From Alligator mississippiensis (Eukaryota > Chordata > Crocodylia > Alligatoridae): a DNA stretch of 64,000 nt. The stretch lies in NCBI RefSeq assembly GCF_030867095.1, contig NC_081829.1:46869036-46933035 (forward strand), given 5' to 3'. The notes under the pieces are model-generated. The model did no database searches, was not told the DNA's origin, and was given only the letters and a program-made list of their open reading frames with translations. How positions within the stretch are numbered: the stretch's first letter is position 1; each line of letters begins with the position of its first letter. The translations under genes and the position numbers were made by a program. Of this stretch, positions 25,122 through 37,076 are shown in pieces.

Positions 25122-26796
25122 TCACCAGTTCACACACATACAACCCACCTACACATACACACAAGTAAGTTCCTAACTTGGATGGTATGGTATGCATGTG
25201 TGTGTTTAGGGTACCTGGGGGAAGGTTAAGGTGAGAAAGAGAGAGTTAAAGTGTAGGGAGTGAAAGTTGCCAGAACTGGAATTAGAACCGGTAGACTAGA
25301 GAGAAGCTGGCTAAGGAACTAAGGCTTGGGTTTACTTAAGATCAAGTGGCCCCAAAGTTACTCAAGGTCACTGGTGCAAGGGAAAAAAGCCTGGTGGCAA
25401 GGAGGAGACAGCCAAGAAAGAGAGAGCGACAGAAACCTGGGAGCTTGGGGATGGAAACTGAGGAAGACAGCTGAGATATTGGGGGGGGGGGGGGCCGCAG
25501 ATAAGTGGTGGCAAGGAGGAGACAGCCAGGAAAGAAACTGAGGCAGAAACCTGGAAGCTCAGGGGAAAAGGCAGTGGGGCTAAGACAGTGGCACAGAAAC
25601 AGGGGATTTGCAGGCAGAGAGGAGCTCAGGACAGGTGTTTGAGGTGGCGGTGAGCCAGAAGCAGGAGAGGGAGAAATGAGACAGAAGTTAGAGGGGTGAG
25701 GAGCAGAGATTGGAGCAGGGCCGGACTGTAGTAAAGCAAACCCAACTCAGGGGTCCAAATAACAGTTTTATTTAGCAGACAGCATACTACACAGCCCCAT
25801 GAAGTTATTGGTTCACACACTCACATGCACACAAGCACTCACAATGGCAGCAAGAGAAAGAGACTCAGTGGAAGGGTCCAGGTAGGGAAGAGAAGCAGAG
25901 TCCAAGTCCTTGGTTGAAAATGGGGTGGGGGTGATAGCTAACTATCCAGACTGGAAAGGGGTCTTTGTCCAGTAGGAAAGGGGTCTCTGTCCAGTAGGTG
26001 TTGTGCAGAGGGGAGTTGCTGGCAGGGCCTCTGGGTGGATAGGTGGTGTGGCATGGTGCTGGTCCAGATGGAGAGGGCGTCCCAAGGAGTCAGTCTTCAC
26101 TACCCCTTTTTATGGGGCAAACTACCTCTGATCTCCTATGGGGAGGGCCTGTCCAGGTAATGTCAGTCCTGTTCCAGAGGGTTCCAGGTGTTCTTACTGG
26201 GCATGTGCAGTCTTGGCACAATGGTGGATTGCCTCATCTTTTGTTTTTTGAATGCTGAGGGTGGTTCCAAGGGTTGCATCATTGGTCCCGGTATTGGTGT
26301 TGATGGTTCAGTCATTCAGAGGGAGCTATTTTTAGACCTACTGCCATTGTCTCTCAAGCACCCATATTCATCCCCATTCATTCAGGAATGAAGTGACATA
26401 GAAGGGGTAGGTATGAGTCATAGGTTAGGGGACACAAGATGAAGGCTTGATATTACAAGATGGAAACTTGACATGACTTATTTTAACTTACATATGTAGG
26501 CCTAAAACTGTAATCACACAATAGAAAAGCATTAAAAATATCAATACAAACATAATACCTATCACTTATAAAACAGTGGATATCTATATCAAAATAGCAG
26601 GGCACTTATTTTCAAAACAGGGAGATAAAAATAAAACTTACTACCTAAAATAAAAAGGTAAAGCTTATCCTACATCTTAGCTTACTTATAGTTATCTATA
26701 GGGAATGCAGAGGGAGAGAACAAGTCAGAAATGGTTGGGGAAGGGAAGGTAATGCATTTTTAAGTAATAAAAAAAGAAAAACGGGGTTTTACTACA
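24800..26796 (-). repeat. Solo LTR of the same ERV family, minus strand (1,997 bp)
   Basis: Read on the minus strand it starts TGTAGTAAAACCCCG (26796) and ends in TAGCA (24800). It is flanked by the 4-bp duplication TATA (24796-24799 and 26797-26800). TATA-like CCATAAAAAGG lies near 26104-26114 and the poly(A) signal at 25767-25772. About 970 bp follow the signal, including a 14-base G/C run (25481-25494) and a locally duplicated unit of about 115 bp (starting near 25391 and 25506). It lies antisense in the PHYHIPL-like intron. Confidence 0.88.
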
Positions 26797-26800
26797 TATA

Positions 26801-27487
26801 AATAAAACAAAGATCAAGTGTGCTACATGAAAAGATTTCTCTTCTGTTTGAGCCAGTCAGCTAAAATAGTCTAGTATACAAGTTTGTCTCCAGTACTTGT
26901 CAACATTGGAAATGGAAGGGTTGGAAATTTGTATGTAAACTGGAGCTGCTTCTTTGTTAGGTGGTGAGAAGAAATTCACACCGCACCTGCCAGTGCTCCC
27001 TCATCAAAAGTACTCAGGCCCAAATCCTGTTAAGTCTTTAAATTGCATATATGTGCCAGCTGGACAGTTTTTAGACACTTAAATCACTAAACAGCATCCT
27101 AATAAACTCCCACAAAACAACATAGCTCCTGTTTGCATACCAAAATTTCTGATGTTGCATGTAGGCATTTCTGCCTTAGCCTGAAATGTTCCCTGCAGTC
27201 CATTGTGTTGACAGAGTTGCTCACCTGAGCTTAGAAGAGATATGAAGCAGCCAACCAAGGTGCCTAATGCCACTTTCACTCTCTCCTGTTCCTCTTGGGA
27301 TAGGGCAGCTGTTCTACATAGTTTCCTGTAATGCATGCAATAGAGAGAACCACAGTTAGGGATTGTTAGACATAGAAACAAGAGCGTGTAGCCAGGTGGT
27401 GGTAGTGGTGCCTGGGCAGGAATAATTTTAACATAGATTGTGATAATAATAAAGTAGTAGATTTGTAACCATGTGATCCTTGTTATT
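26801..27487. other. Intronic sequence without recognisable features
   Basis: AT-rich to moderate composition. No splice-supported exon or clear repeat end was seen. Confidence 0.4.
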
Positions 27488-28298
27488 GTAACCTATGTTT
27501 ACTGAAAACACCATTTTGTGTATTCTTGCCTGACATGAGTTGCTTGCTTGACATAAGTGAATGAACCTTGTATAACTTTTTTGTGTGTGAGTGTATGTGA
27601 AAGGGTGAATGGTGGGAGAAAGGTATAGAGATGGGAAAAGGAAGATTTAACTGTTTATGTAGGCAACAAGGCACTGAATGTGTAAGTTACCAGTCAGTAA
27701 ACTAATTACTGGATGTCTGAAGAATCCCTTTGAGGCCTAGGGCACAAAGGAGAAAACCAGGAGAAAGAATGCTGCACATCCTGCCAGATGGGCAGCAAGG
27801 ATACTTCAAGGCTGAGATACCAACTTTATGAACAAACTGACCTTGAGCTGAGATAAAAAGACAATGGATGAGAAACAACTGTAACGACAGAAATTGGCCA
27901 TGGAAAACCCCAAAGTGCTGAACAAAGGATGCCAATCCCTGTAAAAGAAAGACTCTGAAAATGCCAGGTTGGGTGAGACTCTATCTTGACTGCTGCTTTC
28001 TTCGGAGCACAGACGTGTCTGTTCACCCCACTCCATCTTCTCTGAATAGGCCTGGGCTGGCCACCCAGTGCTTCTATTGAGAAACCGAAGCCGGTAACTA
28101 TAATATCTGAATGGAACGGTTGTTTTGTGTTTGCATATGTCTATGCGTAATGATGTGTATGATGATTTGTGTGTGTCTGTATGAGTGGTGTATCTGAACC
28201 TCTATGTCTGATTCATGTAATCAATAAACACAGCATTTAGCCTTATCCCCCTTTATAAGGTCTTGCTCTTAATTTGATATATTGGATTTAAAGTTACA
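27488..28298 (+). repeat. LTR-like repeat (about 810 bp), second family
   Basis: Starts TGTAACCTATG and ends TTAAAGTTACA (TG...CA). An AATAAA lies about 80 bp from the end (28221-28226), in a GT-rich stretch. No clear target duplication was found. The Penelope-like element starts directly to the right, which may have replaced the flank. Confidence 0.4.
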
Positions 28299-28308
28299 GG
28301 TGCCCACC

Positions 28309-28620
28309 TTTGGTTAGGCAGGCAAGATTCTTTGGGTGAATCTGATATATTTTATTAGGCCAACTTAAATAGTTGGAAAACAATTAGTAAGCAAGCTTTC
28401 GGGTTCAAAAACCCTTCGTCAGGCTAAGGAAGTTTCAGCAGTTAGTGTGTGCTCTTCCTGGATGGAATGAAAAGTAAAGAAGCCAGAGGCTGGTCTGGTA
28501 TGCATACAAGACAGGTAGTCAGTGAAAATGTAGATTGATGAGTCAATGGGTGAGAGACAGGCTGGGGGCGGGGGGGGAAAGAGAGAAGGTGGATGAATAG
28601 TGGAGAGATACCTGGGGAGT
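28309..28620 (-). repeat. Penelope pseudo-LTR, left copy
   Basis: Shares GGGTGAATNTGATAT, TTTTATTAG, AGCAAGCTTTCGGGTTCAAA and CTCTTCCTGGATGGAATG with the right copy at 31390-31610, in the same orientation. It carries a hammerhead-like core. Confidence 0.8.
28383..28431 (-). ncRNA. Hammerhead-ribozyme-like core in left pseudo-LTR
   Basis: The minus strand reads CTGACGA (28416-28422), a 5-bp stem GGGTT/AACCC with loop TTTG, then GAAA (28397-28400). This is the CUGANGA - stem II - GAAA order of a hammerhead. A minimal stem III (GC-UU-GC) and a short stem I (TTAG with CTAA) can be drawn, but with an imperfect first pair. Hammerheads are known in Penelope-like elements. Activity is not shown. Confidence 0.45.
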
Positions 28621-29822
28621 CAGATGTCAGGCAGGTTATAATGTGTCATAAATCCAATGTCTATATTTAGTCCATTATTTTTAGTATCCAGGAGGTTGAT
28701 GAAGTGGAGTTCATAGGCTCGTCTCTGGGAAGTGTCTTGTAAGTTTCCTTTGAGAATCAGGACTAAGAGATTGGAGAGAGAGTGGTTTTCTTGTGAGAAG
28801 TGTGCCCCCACAGGTAATTGTGTATTTCTGTCTTTGATAGATTTCTGGTGTGCATTCATTCTGGTGCGCAGTTGTTGTTTGGTCTCTCCTACGTATTTTC
28901 CATCAGGGCATTTGGTGCACTGGATGAGATATATTACATTTCTGGAGGTGCAGCTGTAAGATCCAGGAATGCTGATGGCTCTGTTGTGGGGTGTAGTAAT
29001 TGTGGGGGTGCTGAAGATGTGTTGACAGGTTTTGCATTTCTTGTCCTGGCATGGTCTGGATCCTTTTGGTGTGTTCTGGGCTTGAGGAAGTTTGCTTCTG
29101 GTGATGAGGTTAGCGAGGTTCAGTGCATGTTTGAATGCTAGGGTGGGTGGCTCTGGGAAGATCTTTTTAAGAATAGGGTCTCTTTCTAGTACAGGTTGCA
29201 ATTGTTTGAGAATTTTCCGTACAGGTTCGAGGGAGGGGTGATACGTCATAACCAGCAGTGTGTGATCTGTGGGGGGGTTTCTTCTGTACTGCAGCAGTTC
29301 TTCACGTGGTATCTGGGTGGCTCTTTCAAACGTGCGATCTACCTCTCTGGAGCAGTGTCCTTGCTGGGTGAAAGCCTTTTTAAGATTGATGAGGTGGGGA
29401 TCCCGGGTGTTCTTTTCAGTACAGATGCAGTGGTATCTGAGGGCTTGGCTGTATATCACAGCTTTTTTGGTGTGTTTCGGGTGATTGCTGGTTTTGTGCA
29501 GATATGTGTGTTGGTCTGTGGGTTTCTTGTATACTGTGGTCTGTATTTTACCCTTCTGGATATTGATCCTTGTGTCTAAAAAGGGGATGTTGGTGCTGGA
29601 GTATTCTAAAGAAAGTCGGATGGAGGGATGGTGACTGTTGAATTTCTGGTGGAACTCAATTAGAGATTCCTGGTTCTCACTCCAAATGATGAAGATGTCA
29701 TCGATATATCGTAAGTACAGCAAGGGTTTGATGGTGCAGTTCTTGAGGAAGTCTTCTTCCAGGTGGCTCATAAAAAGGTTGGCATACTGCGGGGCCATTT
29801 TAGTGCCCATAGCTGTTCCCAT
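28620..29822 (-). pseudogene. Penelope-like RT C-terminal half plus GIY-YIG endonuclease
   Basis: A 400-codon open stretch. Residues 1-20 carry the MGTKMAPQYANLFM motif. YLRYIDDIFIIW at about residues 36-47 is the Y-x-D-D catalytic box. The thumb region follows. A cysteine cluster (CQDKKCKTCQH, about residue 255) leads into the GIY-YIG nuclease (NVIYLIQCTKC, KYVGETKQQLRTRMNAH, about residues 290-330). The C-terminus is RAYELHFINLLDTKNNG and on to a stop at 28620. The arrangement RT then GIY-YIG is diagnostic of endonuclease-bearing Penelope-like elements. The overlap with the adjoining upstream piece shows a frame change near 29800. Confidence 0.92.
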
Positions 29823-30532
29823 CGTCTGGAGGAAGTGTTATTAGAAGTGAAATTGTTGTGTGTGAGGGTGAAGTGTATAAGCTCAGTGATATCTTTGGGT
29901 CTGTATTCTGGGTTGTAATCTTGTTCCTGTAGATATGTAAGGCAGGCATGGATGCCATCCTGGTGTGGGATGTTGGTGTATAGGCTGGTAACGTCCATGG
30001 TGGCTAGGAGTGTGTTGCTGGGAAGGTGGTCTATGTTTTTAAGTTTCCGTAGCAAGTCTGTGGTGTCTTGGACAAAACTTGCTCTGTGGGTGACAAGCGG
30101 TTTTAGGATGGATTCAACAAAACCTGATATTTCTTCAGTTAGGGTCCCATGGTTGGATATGATTGGTCAGCCAGGGTTCCCTTGTTTGTGGATTTTAGGG
30201 AGCATGTAAAAAGCCTCTGGGTTAGGTAGTGGGGGGATCAAGGTCTGTAGTTTTTCTTGTAATCTCGGTGGAAATGATTTGATGGTATTGTTGAGTTTTT
30301 TGGTGAAAAAGGTTGTAGGATCTTCTTGTAATTCTTTGTAGTAGGTGGTGTCAGAGAGCTGTCTCTTGGCTTCCTTTATGTAATCCTCACGGTTTAGGAT
30401 GACTATGGCTCCTCCTTTATCTGCTGGTTTTATTACTATTTGGTGGTTAGATCTTAGAGATTCTATGGCCTTTTTCTCTGGTAGAGAGAGGTTGTTGTGG
30501 TGGCGCGTGTTGCTGATTACTTCATTGTTCAT
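29768..30532 (-). pseudogene. Penelope-like reverse transcriptase, N-terminal motifs
   Basis: This segment lies in two reading frames. The upstream piece (30167-30532) has IVIKPADKGGAIVILNRED (fingers, motif 1) and FYMLPKIHKQGNPG (motif 2). The downstream piece (29768-30055) has ATMDVTSLYTNIPHQDGI, whose Asp is the first catalytic residue of the palm. The element would copy RNA into DNA at a nicked target. It is broken between the pieces, so no full-length protein can be made. Confidence 0.85.
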
Positions 30533-30739
30533 TCTTTCCCTGAAGTAGTCAATGTAGCGGTCAAGGTTAGGGTTTCGTCCACTGCGAGGTGTCCAATCTG
30601 ATGTTTTTTTGGGTTTTTTGGCATTGATCTTTTCTTGAATGTTGTCAAAGGATGAGTTGTCGTTGGGTGTGGGTTCAGTGTGGTCGTGGAAATATTCTTT
30701 GAGGCGCAGGCATCAGAAGAATTCTTCTAGTTCTCCACA

Positions 30740-31351
30740 TTAAAGTATTTTATTAGGGTATTTTTCTGGACAGAAATTTAGTCCTTTAGAAAGGACAGAT
30801 TTTTCAGTTTTGGTAAGCGTGTGTGTGGAGAGATTGATAATATTTGTGGGTTGGTTGCTGCTTGCAGTTTCATCAAGTCTGAGGTTGGAAGGTTGGAAGG
30901 TGTTGGTGTTGTTCCTCTGATGGTTGTTTTGTGGCAGGGGAGCTTGTTCTTGGAGTAATTTGTCCCATTTCTTCTTTTTATGTAGGATGAATGCTGTAAA
31001 AAGTTTTTCGTAGTCTCTTTGTATCTGCTGTATATTGTCAGGGAACATGCATGGATTTCTATCTTTTAAGTTGTTGTAGTGTATGACGATTTCCTTCCTG
31101 AGTTGTTCTCTTTTGGAGTAGAGTAGGTGAAGTAGATGATTTCTAATTTTCTCTGAAGTTCTTCTGCATAGCTGTGCAGCATATTTGGAGTTGTGTGTAG
31201 TGGTCAGGGGATTGTAGATGTTTAGTCCTCGGGGAATGAAGCTGTGTTTCTTGCAAAGGCTTAGAAAATATATGTCGCTGTTGAGTCTGGCTTCTTTCTT
31301 TTCCATGTTGTACAGTTTCCATTTCAGACGGCTGAATTCGATATCTTCCAT
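30740..31351 (-). pseudogene. Penelope-like N-terminal coding region
   Basis: A 203-codon open stretch begins MEDIEFSRLKWKLYNMEKKE. It is basic and probably helical, containing RTSEKIRNHLLHLLYSKREQ, and precedes the reverse-transcriptase motifs of the same element. Its role is not established; N-terminal extensions of this kind are common in Penelope-like proteins. The start codon choice is uncertain because the upstream boundary runs into the terminal block. Confidence 0.65.
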
Positions 31352-31461
31352 GTTGCAGGGGTTTAGGTTGTAGCCACGTTGGTCTAAGGATATAGGCAGA
31401 CAAGGTTCCTTGGGTGAATTTGATATCTTTTATTAGACCAACCCAAATGGTTGGAGAATAG

Positions 31462-31507
31462 TTATTAAGCAAGCTTTCGGGTTCAAAAACCGTTCGTCAG
31501 GCTAAGG
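31462..31507 (-). ncRNA. Hammerhead-like core in right pseudo-LTR (weaker)
   Basis: The same CTGACGA (31494-31500) and GAAA (31475-31478) boxes. One arm of stem II is altered (ACGGTT against AACCCG) and stem I is poorer. An inverted third copy has the boxes at 31918-31924 and 31940-31943 on the plus strand. Confidence 0.35.
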
Positions 31508-31542
31508 ACGCTGCAGCAGTTGCTGCATGCTCTTCCTGGATG
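31464..31542 (+). repeat. Left arm of Penelope inverted terminal repeat
   Basis: Read against the reverse complement of 31876-31954, the two 79-bp arms differ at only two positions by eye. The arms are separated by about 330 bp containing the truncated second copy. Confidence 0.85.
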
Positions 31543-31605
31543 GAATGAAAAGTAAACAAGCCAGGGGCTGGGCTGGGCTGGGCTGGGCTGGGCTGGGCTG
31601 GGGAG

Positions 31606-31880
31606 TCAGTTGCCAGGCAGACTGTAATGTATCAAAAATCCAATGTCTGTGTTTAGTCCCTGATCTCTAGTATCCAGCAGGTTGATGAAATGGAGCTCAT
31701 AGGCTCGTCTCTGGGATGTGTTGTGTAAATTTCCCTCGAGGATCAGGACTGAGAGATTGGAGAGAGAGTGGCCCTCCTGTGAGAAATGTGCCCCCACCAG
31801 TAATTGGGTGTTTCTGTCTGATGGATTTCCGGTGCGCGTTCATTCTGGTGCGCAGTTGTTGTCTGGTCTCTCCTACATCC
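31606..31880 (-). pseudogene. C-terminal fragment of a second Penelope-like copy
   Basis: It encodes GAHFSQEGHSLSNLSVLIL and RAYELHFINLLDT, near-identical to the C-terminus of the main copy, plus part of the GIY-YIG domain (GETRQQLRTRMNAHRKSI). It stops abruptly within the nuclease, where an inverted terminal block begins at 31876. This is the truncated tandem partner typical of Penelope insertions. Confidence 0.85.
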
Positions 31881-31954
31881 AGGAAGAGCACACAGCAACT
31901 GCTGCAGCGTCCTTAGCCTGACGAACGGTTTTTGAACCCGAAAGCTTGCTTAAT
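31876..31954 (-). repeat. Right arm of Penelope inverted terminal repeat
   Basis: Inverted copy of 31464-31542. The junction with the truncated coding fragment falls directly at CTCCTA/CATCCAGG. The right limit (TTAAT, then unique sequence) is the outer edge of the whole insertion. Confidence 0.85.
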
Positions 31955-33054
<1,100 letters not shown>

Positions 33055-33234
33055 TAAGAAAATAGATGAAGAGTCAATGGTGCTAATTAAGAGAGGTGCA
33101 GCATGGATATAATAACTTGACTCTAGTTGGTATGAAAATAAACGTACTAAATGAGTCACCCATTTCAGTTTTACAGCAGAAAGTCTGAGTACTACATTTC
33201 CTCTTCAGGAATAAAAGTGACTTTTTATTTAAGA

Positions 33235-33857
33235 TAAAAGTTTGCTTTTGGGAGGGCGTTGAGGTGGATGTCATCTTCCTGGACTTTAAGAAGGCCTTTG
33301 ACACTGTTTCCCACCACATTCTCTTAAAAAAACCTAGGTGATCAAAAAAACATGCATGCCTACACAGCCAGATGGGTGGCAAATTGGCTAGATGGTCACT
33401 CCTAGAGAGTGGTGGTGGATGGGTCATTTTCGACCTGGAGAGATGTGGGCAGTGGAGTCCCCCAGGGTTCGGTCCTGGGGCCTGTGCTGATAAAGATGTT
33501 GAAAAGTAATCTGGATGTGGGTGTAGAAAGCATGCTGTCCAAATTCGCTGATGACATCAAGATGTGGGGCAAGATGGGCACGCTGGAGGGAAGCGACAGA
33601 ATCCAGCTACATCTAGACAGGATAACTAAGTGGGTGCATGAGAATAGGATGGAATTCAACATGGACAAGTGCAGGGTACTGCATCGAGGGAGAAGGAACC
33701 AGCAACACACCTACAGCCTGGGGAACACCCTTCTTGTCAACACAGTGGCAGAAAGAGATCTTGGAGTCATTGTTGACTCCAGGATGAACATGAACCGCCA
33801 ATGCGAGGAAGCAGTCAGTAAGGCTAACTGCACCTTGTCATGCATCTACAGACAGTG
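33235..33857 (+). mobile_element. CR1 LINE fragment, old, truncated at both ends by other events
   Basis: Reads VDVIFLDFKKAFDTVSHHI-like, then GVPQGSVLGPVL, SKFADDIKMWGKM (F-A-D-D box) and RDLGVIVDSRMNMNRQCEE, with frame changes near 33330 and 33410. The 3' end is absent, and the match stops at the ERV LTR that begins at 33865. The continuation of the LINE is not found beyond the LTR, so the LINE may already have been cut when the LTR arrived. Confidence 0.85.
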
Positions 33858-33864
33858 GCGGTGG

Positions 33865-35918
33865 TGTAGCAAAATCCCCAGTTTTTCTTTTTTTTTATTT
33901 AAAAATATATTCTCTCCCCTTCCCCAACCATATCTGACTTTCTCTCTGCCCTCTCTATCCCTTATAAGTAGTCATAAGTAGTCATGGATAATGTGACAAG
34001 CCCCTTTTTATATTTTAAATAGTGTTCTGTTATTTTTGTATTTATTTTTACTGTTTTATATTGATATTGTATGATTTAGGCCTGTTCCTTTAAGTTAACC
34101 AAAGTAATGTCAAGCCTCCCTTTTGTTATGTCAAGTCTCCATTTTGTGTTCCCTGGCTGGTCATACCGTATTTTTCCCTATTGTAACTGTGTTGCAACTA
34201 TGACTCATACCTACCCCTCCTATGTAAATTGGTTCCTGGGTGAATGAGGATGAATGAGGGTGCTTGACACATAATGGTAGCAGGGCTAAAAATAGCTCCT
34301 GCTCAATGTCCAGACCACTGCCTTGCATTGACTCTCCTTGAAACCACAGACCTACTCCCAGGACCCAATATTTGACAGATAAGGACCCTCCAAGAAACCA
34401 GCAATATAGAAACAAAGAACAGAATAGAAACCAGAAACTCCACCATTGTATTCCACCAGACAATGAGGACACCTGGAACTGCATGACCTCATCTAAACAG
34501 GACTGGCCTTTGCCTGGGCATGTCCTGCCCATTGGCGTCATAGGCAGCCCACCCCTATAAAAGGAGTGGTAGAGTGTGACCTCCTTGGGACGCCCTCTCC
34601 ATCTGGACTAGCACTACGCCATGCCACCTATCCACCCAGAGGCCCTGCTGGCAGCCCACACTGTACAACACCTTAATGGAGAAGACTCCGACTTGCCATC
34701 AAGGTTCAACTCACAGCCTGGATAGGTAGCTATCAGTCACCTTCCTCCAAGTAAGGGACCTGAACTCTCTTTGCACACCTGGACCTCAAATCCCTCCATT
34801 AAGTCTTTTCTCTCCTGCTACCATTGTGTAGGTGTCTGTGAGAGAGTGTTTGTGTGTGTGTGTGAACCAATAATTTTGTGGGGCTGTATAGCGTGCTGCC
34901 TGTTTAATAAAACTTATTTTGGAACCCCGAGTTAGGTTTTTGCCTTACTGACCTCCTGACCCTGCTTCAGTCTCTGGTCTCTGCACCTCTGACCTTCATT
35001 CTCTCTCACGGTCATCTCGTCTCTCTCTCTGCTGCCTCCAACCTCCAATACCCCCATCTCTCTGACCTCCATCCTGGCTTAAACCCCAGTTCTGCTCTCC
35101 GGGAAAACCCTGGCTTTCACAACCCCTCACCTCCACTCTGCCTCCCGGCTTCTGCCCCTTTATCTTCTGGCTAGCAGCTTTACCAATCTCCTCTGGCTTT
35201 TGCTTCATCCATTGCCCTCTGCTTCACTTGCTCCACTGTCTCCTGGCTGTCTCCCTCTCTCTTGGCTGCCACCCAGATTTCTCCCCCGACTTGTGTCTCA
35301 CCTCTGCTCCAGCTTTCGTCCCGGTTTTCTTCCGTCTCTGCCACTTCTCTGGCTTTCTCCCCCATCTCTGCTGCTCCCCAACTTTCTCTCCCAACTTCTG
35401 CTTCACCTCTGCCCCAGCTTTCTCCCCCAACCTCTCCTCTGCCTCCCCTGGCTTTCTCCATCTCCTAATTCCCTCTGCCATGTGGCTTTCTCCCCCAGCC
35501 TCTGCTCCACCTCACTGCCCCTTACCTTTGCCACTTCTTCCCATTCCTTCCAGCTCCTGGCTGCCTCCCAGCTTCTGTCCCACTGCTCCTTACCCTGCAG
35601 TCTCCATCACTTCTCAGTGATGCCCTGGCTTTCTTCCCTGGCTCCACTGCCCACTACGCTGTCTCTGGCCCTGTCTTTTTCCCTCAGTTCTTCCCAGGCC
35701 TCAAGTGACCCCAAGTAACCCCGGGGCACTGTAACCCCAAGTGCCCCCTAGTTAACATGCACAACCACTGAACTACGTGTTTGAGTGTGTGTTTGTGTGT
35801 GGATCCATAGTGTTGTATGTGCAGTTGTGTGTGTGTGTGATTTGTGTCATGCCCTCCTGCCTAACAGCGTGATGATATTGAGATCCTGAGCATTGATCTG
35901 GTGCGTGTCAAGTCAACA
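33865..35918 (+). repeat. Solo LTR of the ERV family, plus strand (2,054 bp)
   Basis: Starts TGTAGCAAAATCCCC, ends AAGTCAACA, flanked by the 4-bp duplication GTGG (33861-33864, 35919-35922). It carries the best promoter of the three copies, TATAAAAG at 34556-34563, and AATAAA at 34906-34911. About 1 kb of strongly pyrimidine-rich then GT-rich sequence follows, closing with GATATTGAGATCCTGAGC as in the other copies. No internal retroviral sequence remains. Confidence 0.88.
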
Positions 35919-35924
35919 GTGGTG

Positions 35925-35995
35925 GTGTCTAGAACCCAGTTCCCCTGCTTCCAGGGCAAATACTTTAGTCTCTAGGCTACTGGGCTAAAAGCTGT
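35925..35995 (-). repeat. Possible tRNA-derived SINE fragment
   Basis: The minus strand reads TAGCCCAGTAGCCTAGAGAC (A-box-like) and GGGAACTGGGTTCTAGACACC (B-box-like), about 30 bases apart. This resembles the head of a decayed tRNA-related SINE. It is too short and diverged to name a family, and it cannot fold as an intact tRNA. Confidence 0.4.
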
Positions 35996-36552
35996 ACTGA
36001 TCCACTGTCATAATTTCACTTCTGCACACAAGAAAAGCAGAAATGGGAGAGGGTAATAGAAATAGTCCCAAATGGCATTAGTGGCAGAAACAGCTATGGA
36101 CCCACCAGTTGGCCCTTTATTCAATATGCTATTCAGATACATGTTACATTTTCTGAACACACCTAATTTGAATTCAAATTTCTTAATTGCTTGAACAAGC
36201 TGGCTCATTAATTGATAGGGCTTTAGTTTTTTTTTTACTCTTTGCTTCCACAGTTATGAGAGCTCACACTCAGAAGAGGAGAGAGGGTGGGAAGAACATT
36301 TCCTTCTCTCACGCAGTTTGTTCATGGAAATTTTAATTCTTGCCAAACTTGGGTTTATTTGATTTTTACTTCTCCTAACTTTTGGTTTCTGTAACCTTAC
36401 TTTTCTAGTTAACAGATTATTTTTCTTTCCTTTGGGAAAGAAAGGGGACAGGGCAAAGCAGTAGTTTTACAAAGAAGGCAAAGCAGTAATTTTGAATAAT
36501 TATTGTTTTTTATGTCATTTCAAAATAAACAATGGTAGTCATTCATTTTTAG

Positions 36553-37076
<524 letters not shown>

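Larger units (their letters stand above)
31390..31610 (-). repeat. Penelope pseudo-LTR, right copy
   Basis: Direct-repeat partner of the block at 28309-28620. It includes a GGGCT pentamer run (about 31566-31602) just beyond the conserved CTCTTCCTGGATGGAATG. Confidence 0.8.
28309..31954 (-). mobile_element. Penelope-like retroelement (RT + GIY-YIG) with direct and inverted terminal repeats
   Basis: A minus-strand Penelope-like element is bracketed by related terminal blocks (pseudo-LTRs) at about 28309-28620 and 31390-31610. To the right lies the 3' part of a second copy in the same orientation, then a third terminal block turned around (31876-31954). Coding motifs in order are ADKGGAIVIL, YMLPKIHK, DVTSLYTNIP, GTKMAPQYANLFM, YIDD and a C-terminal GIY-YIG nuclease. 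The coding region has about four breaks. The nested and inverted arrangement is the one known for Penelope insertions. It sits antisense in the PHYHIPL-like intron. Confidence 0.9.

Noticed and set aside
25030-25160. CA-rich repeats considered as a CRISPR-like array
   Set aside because: Simple CA microsatellite in the GT-rich part of an LTR; no spacers, and a vertebrate context.
28732-29844. Plus-strand open frames of up to 127 codons
   Set aside because: Antisense shadows of the Penelope-like coding region.
34996-35718. Open frames of up to 172 codons on both strands
   Set aside because: Pyrimidine-rich distal part of the solo LTR at 33865-35918.
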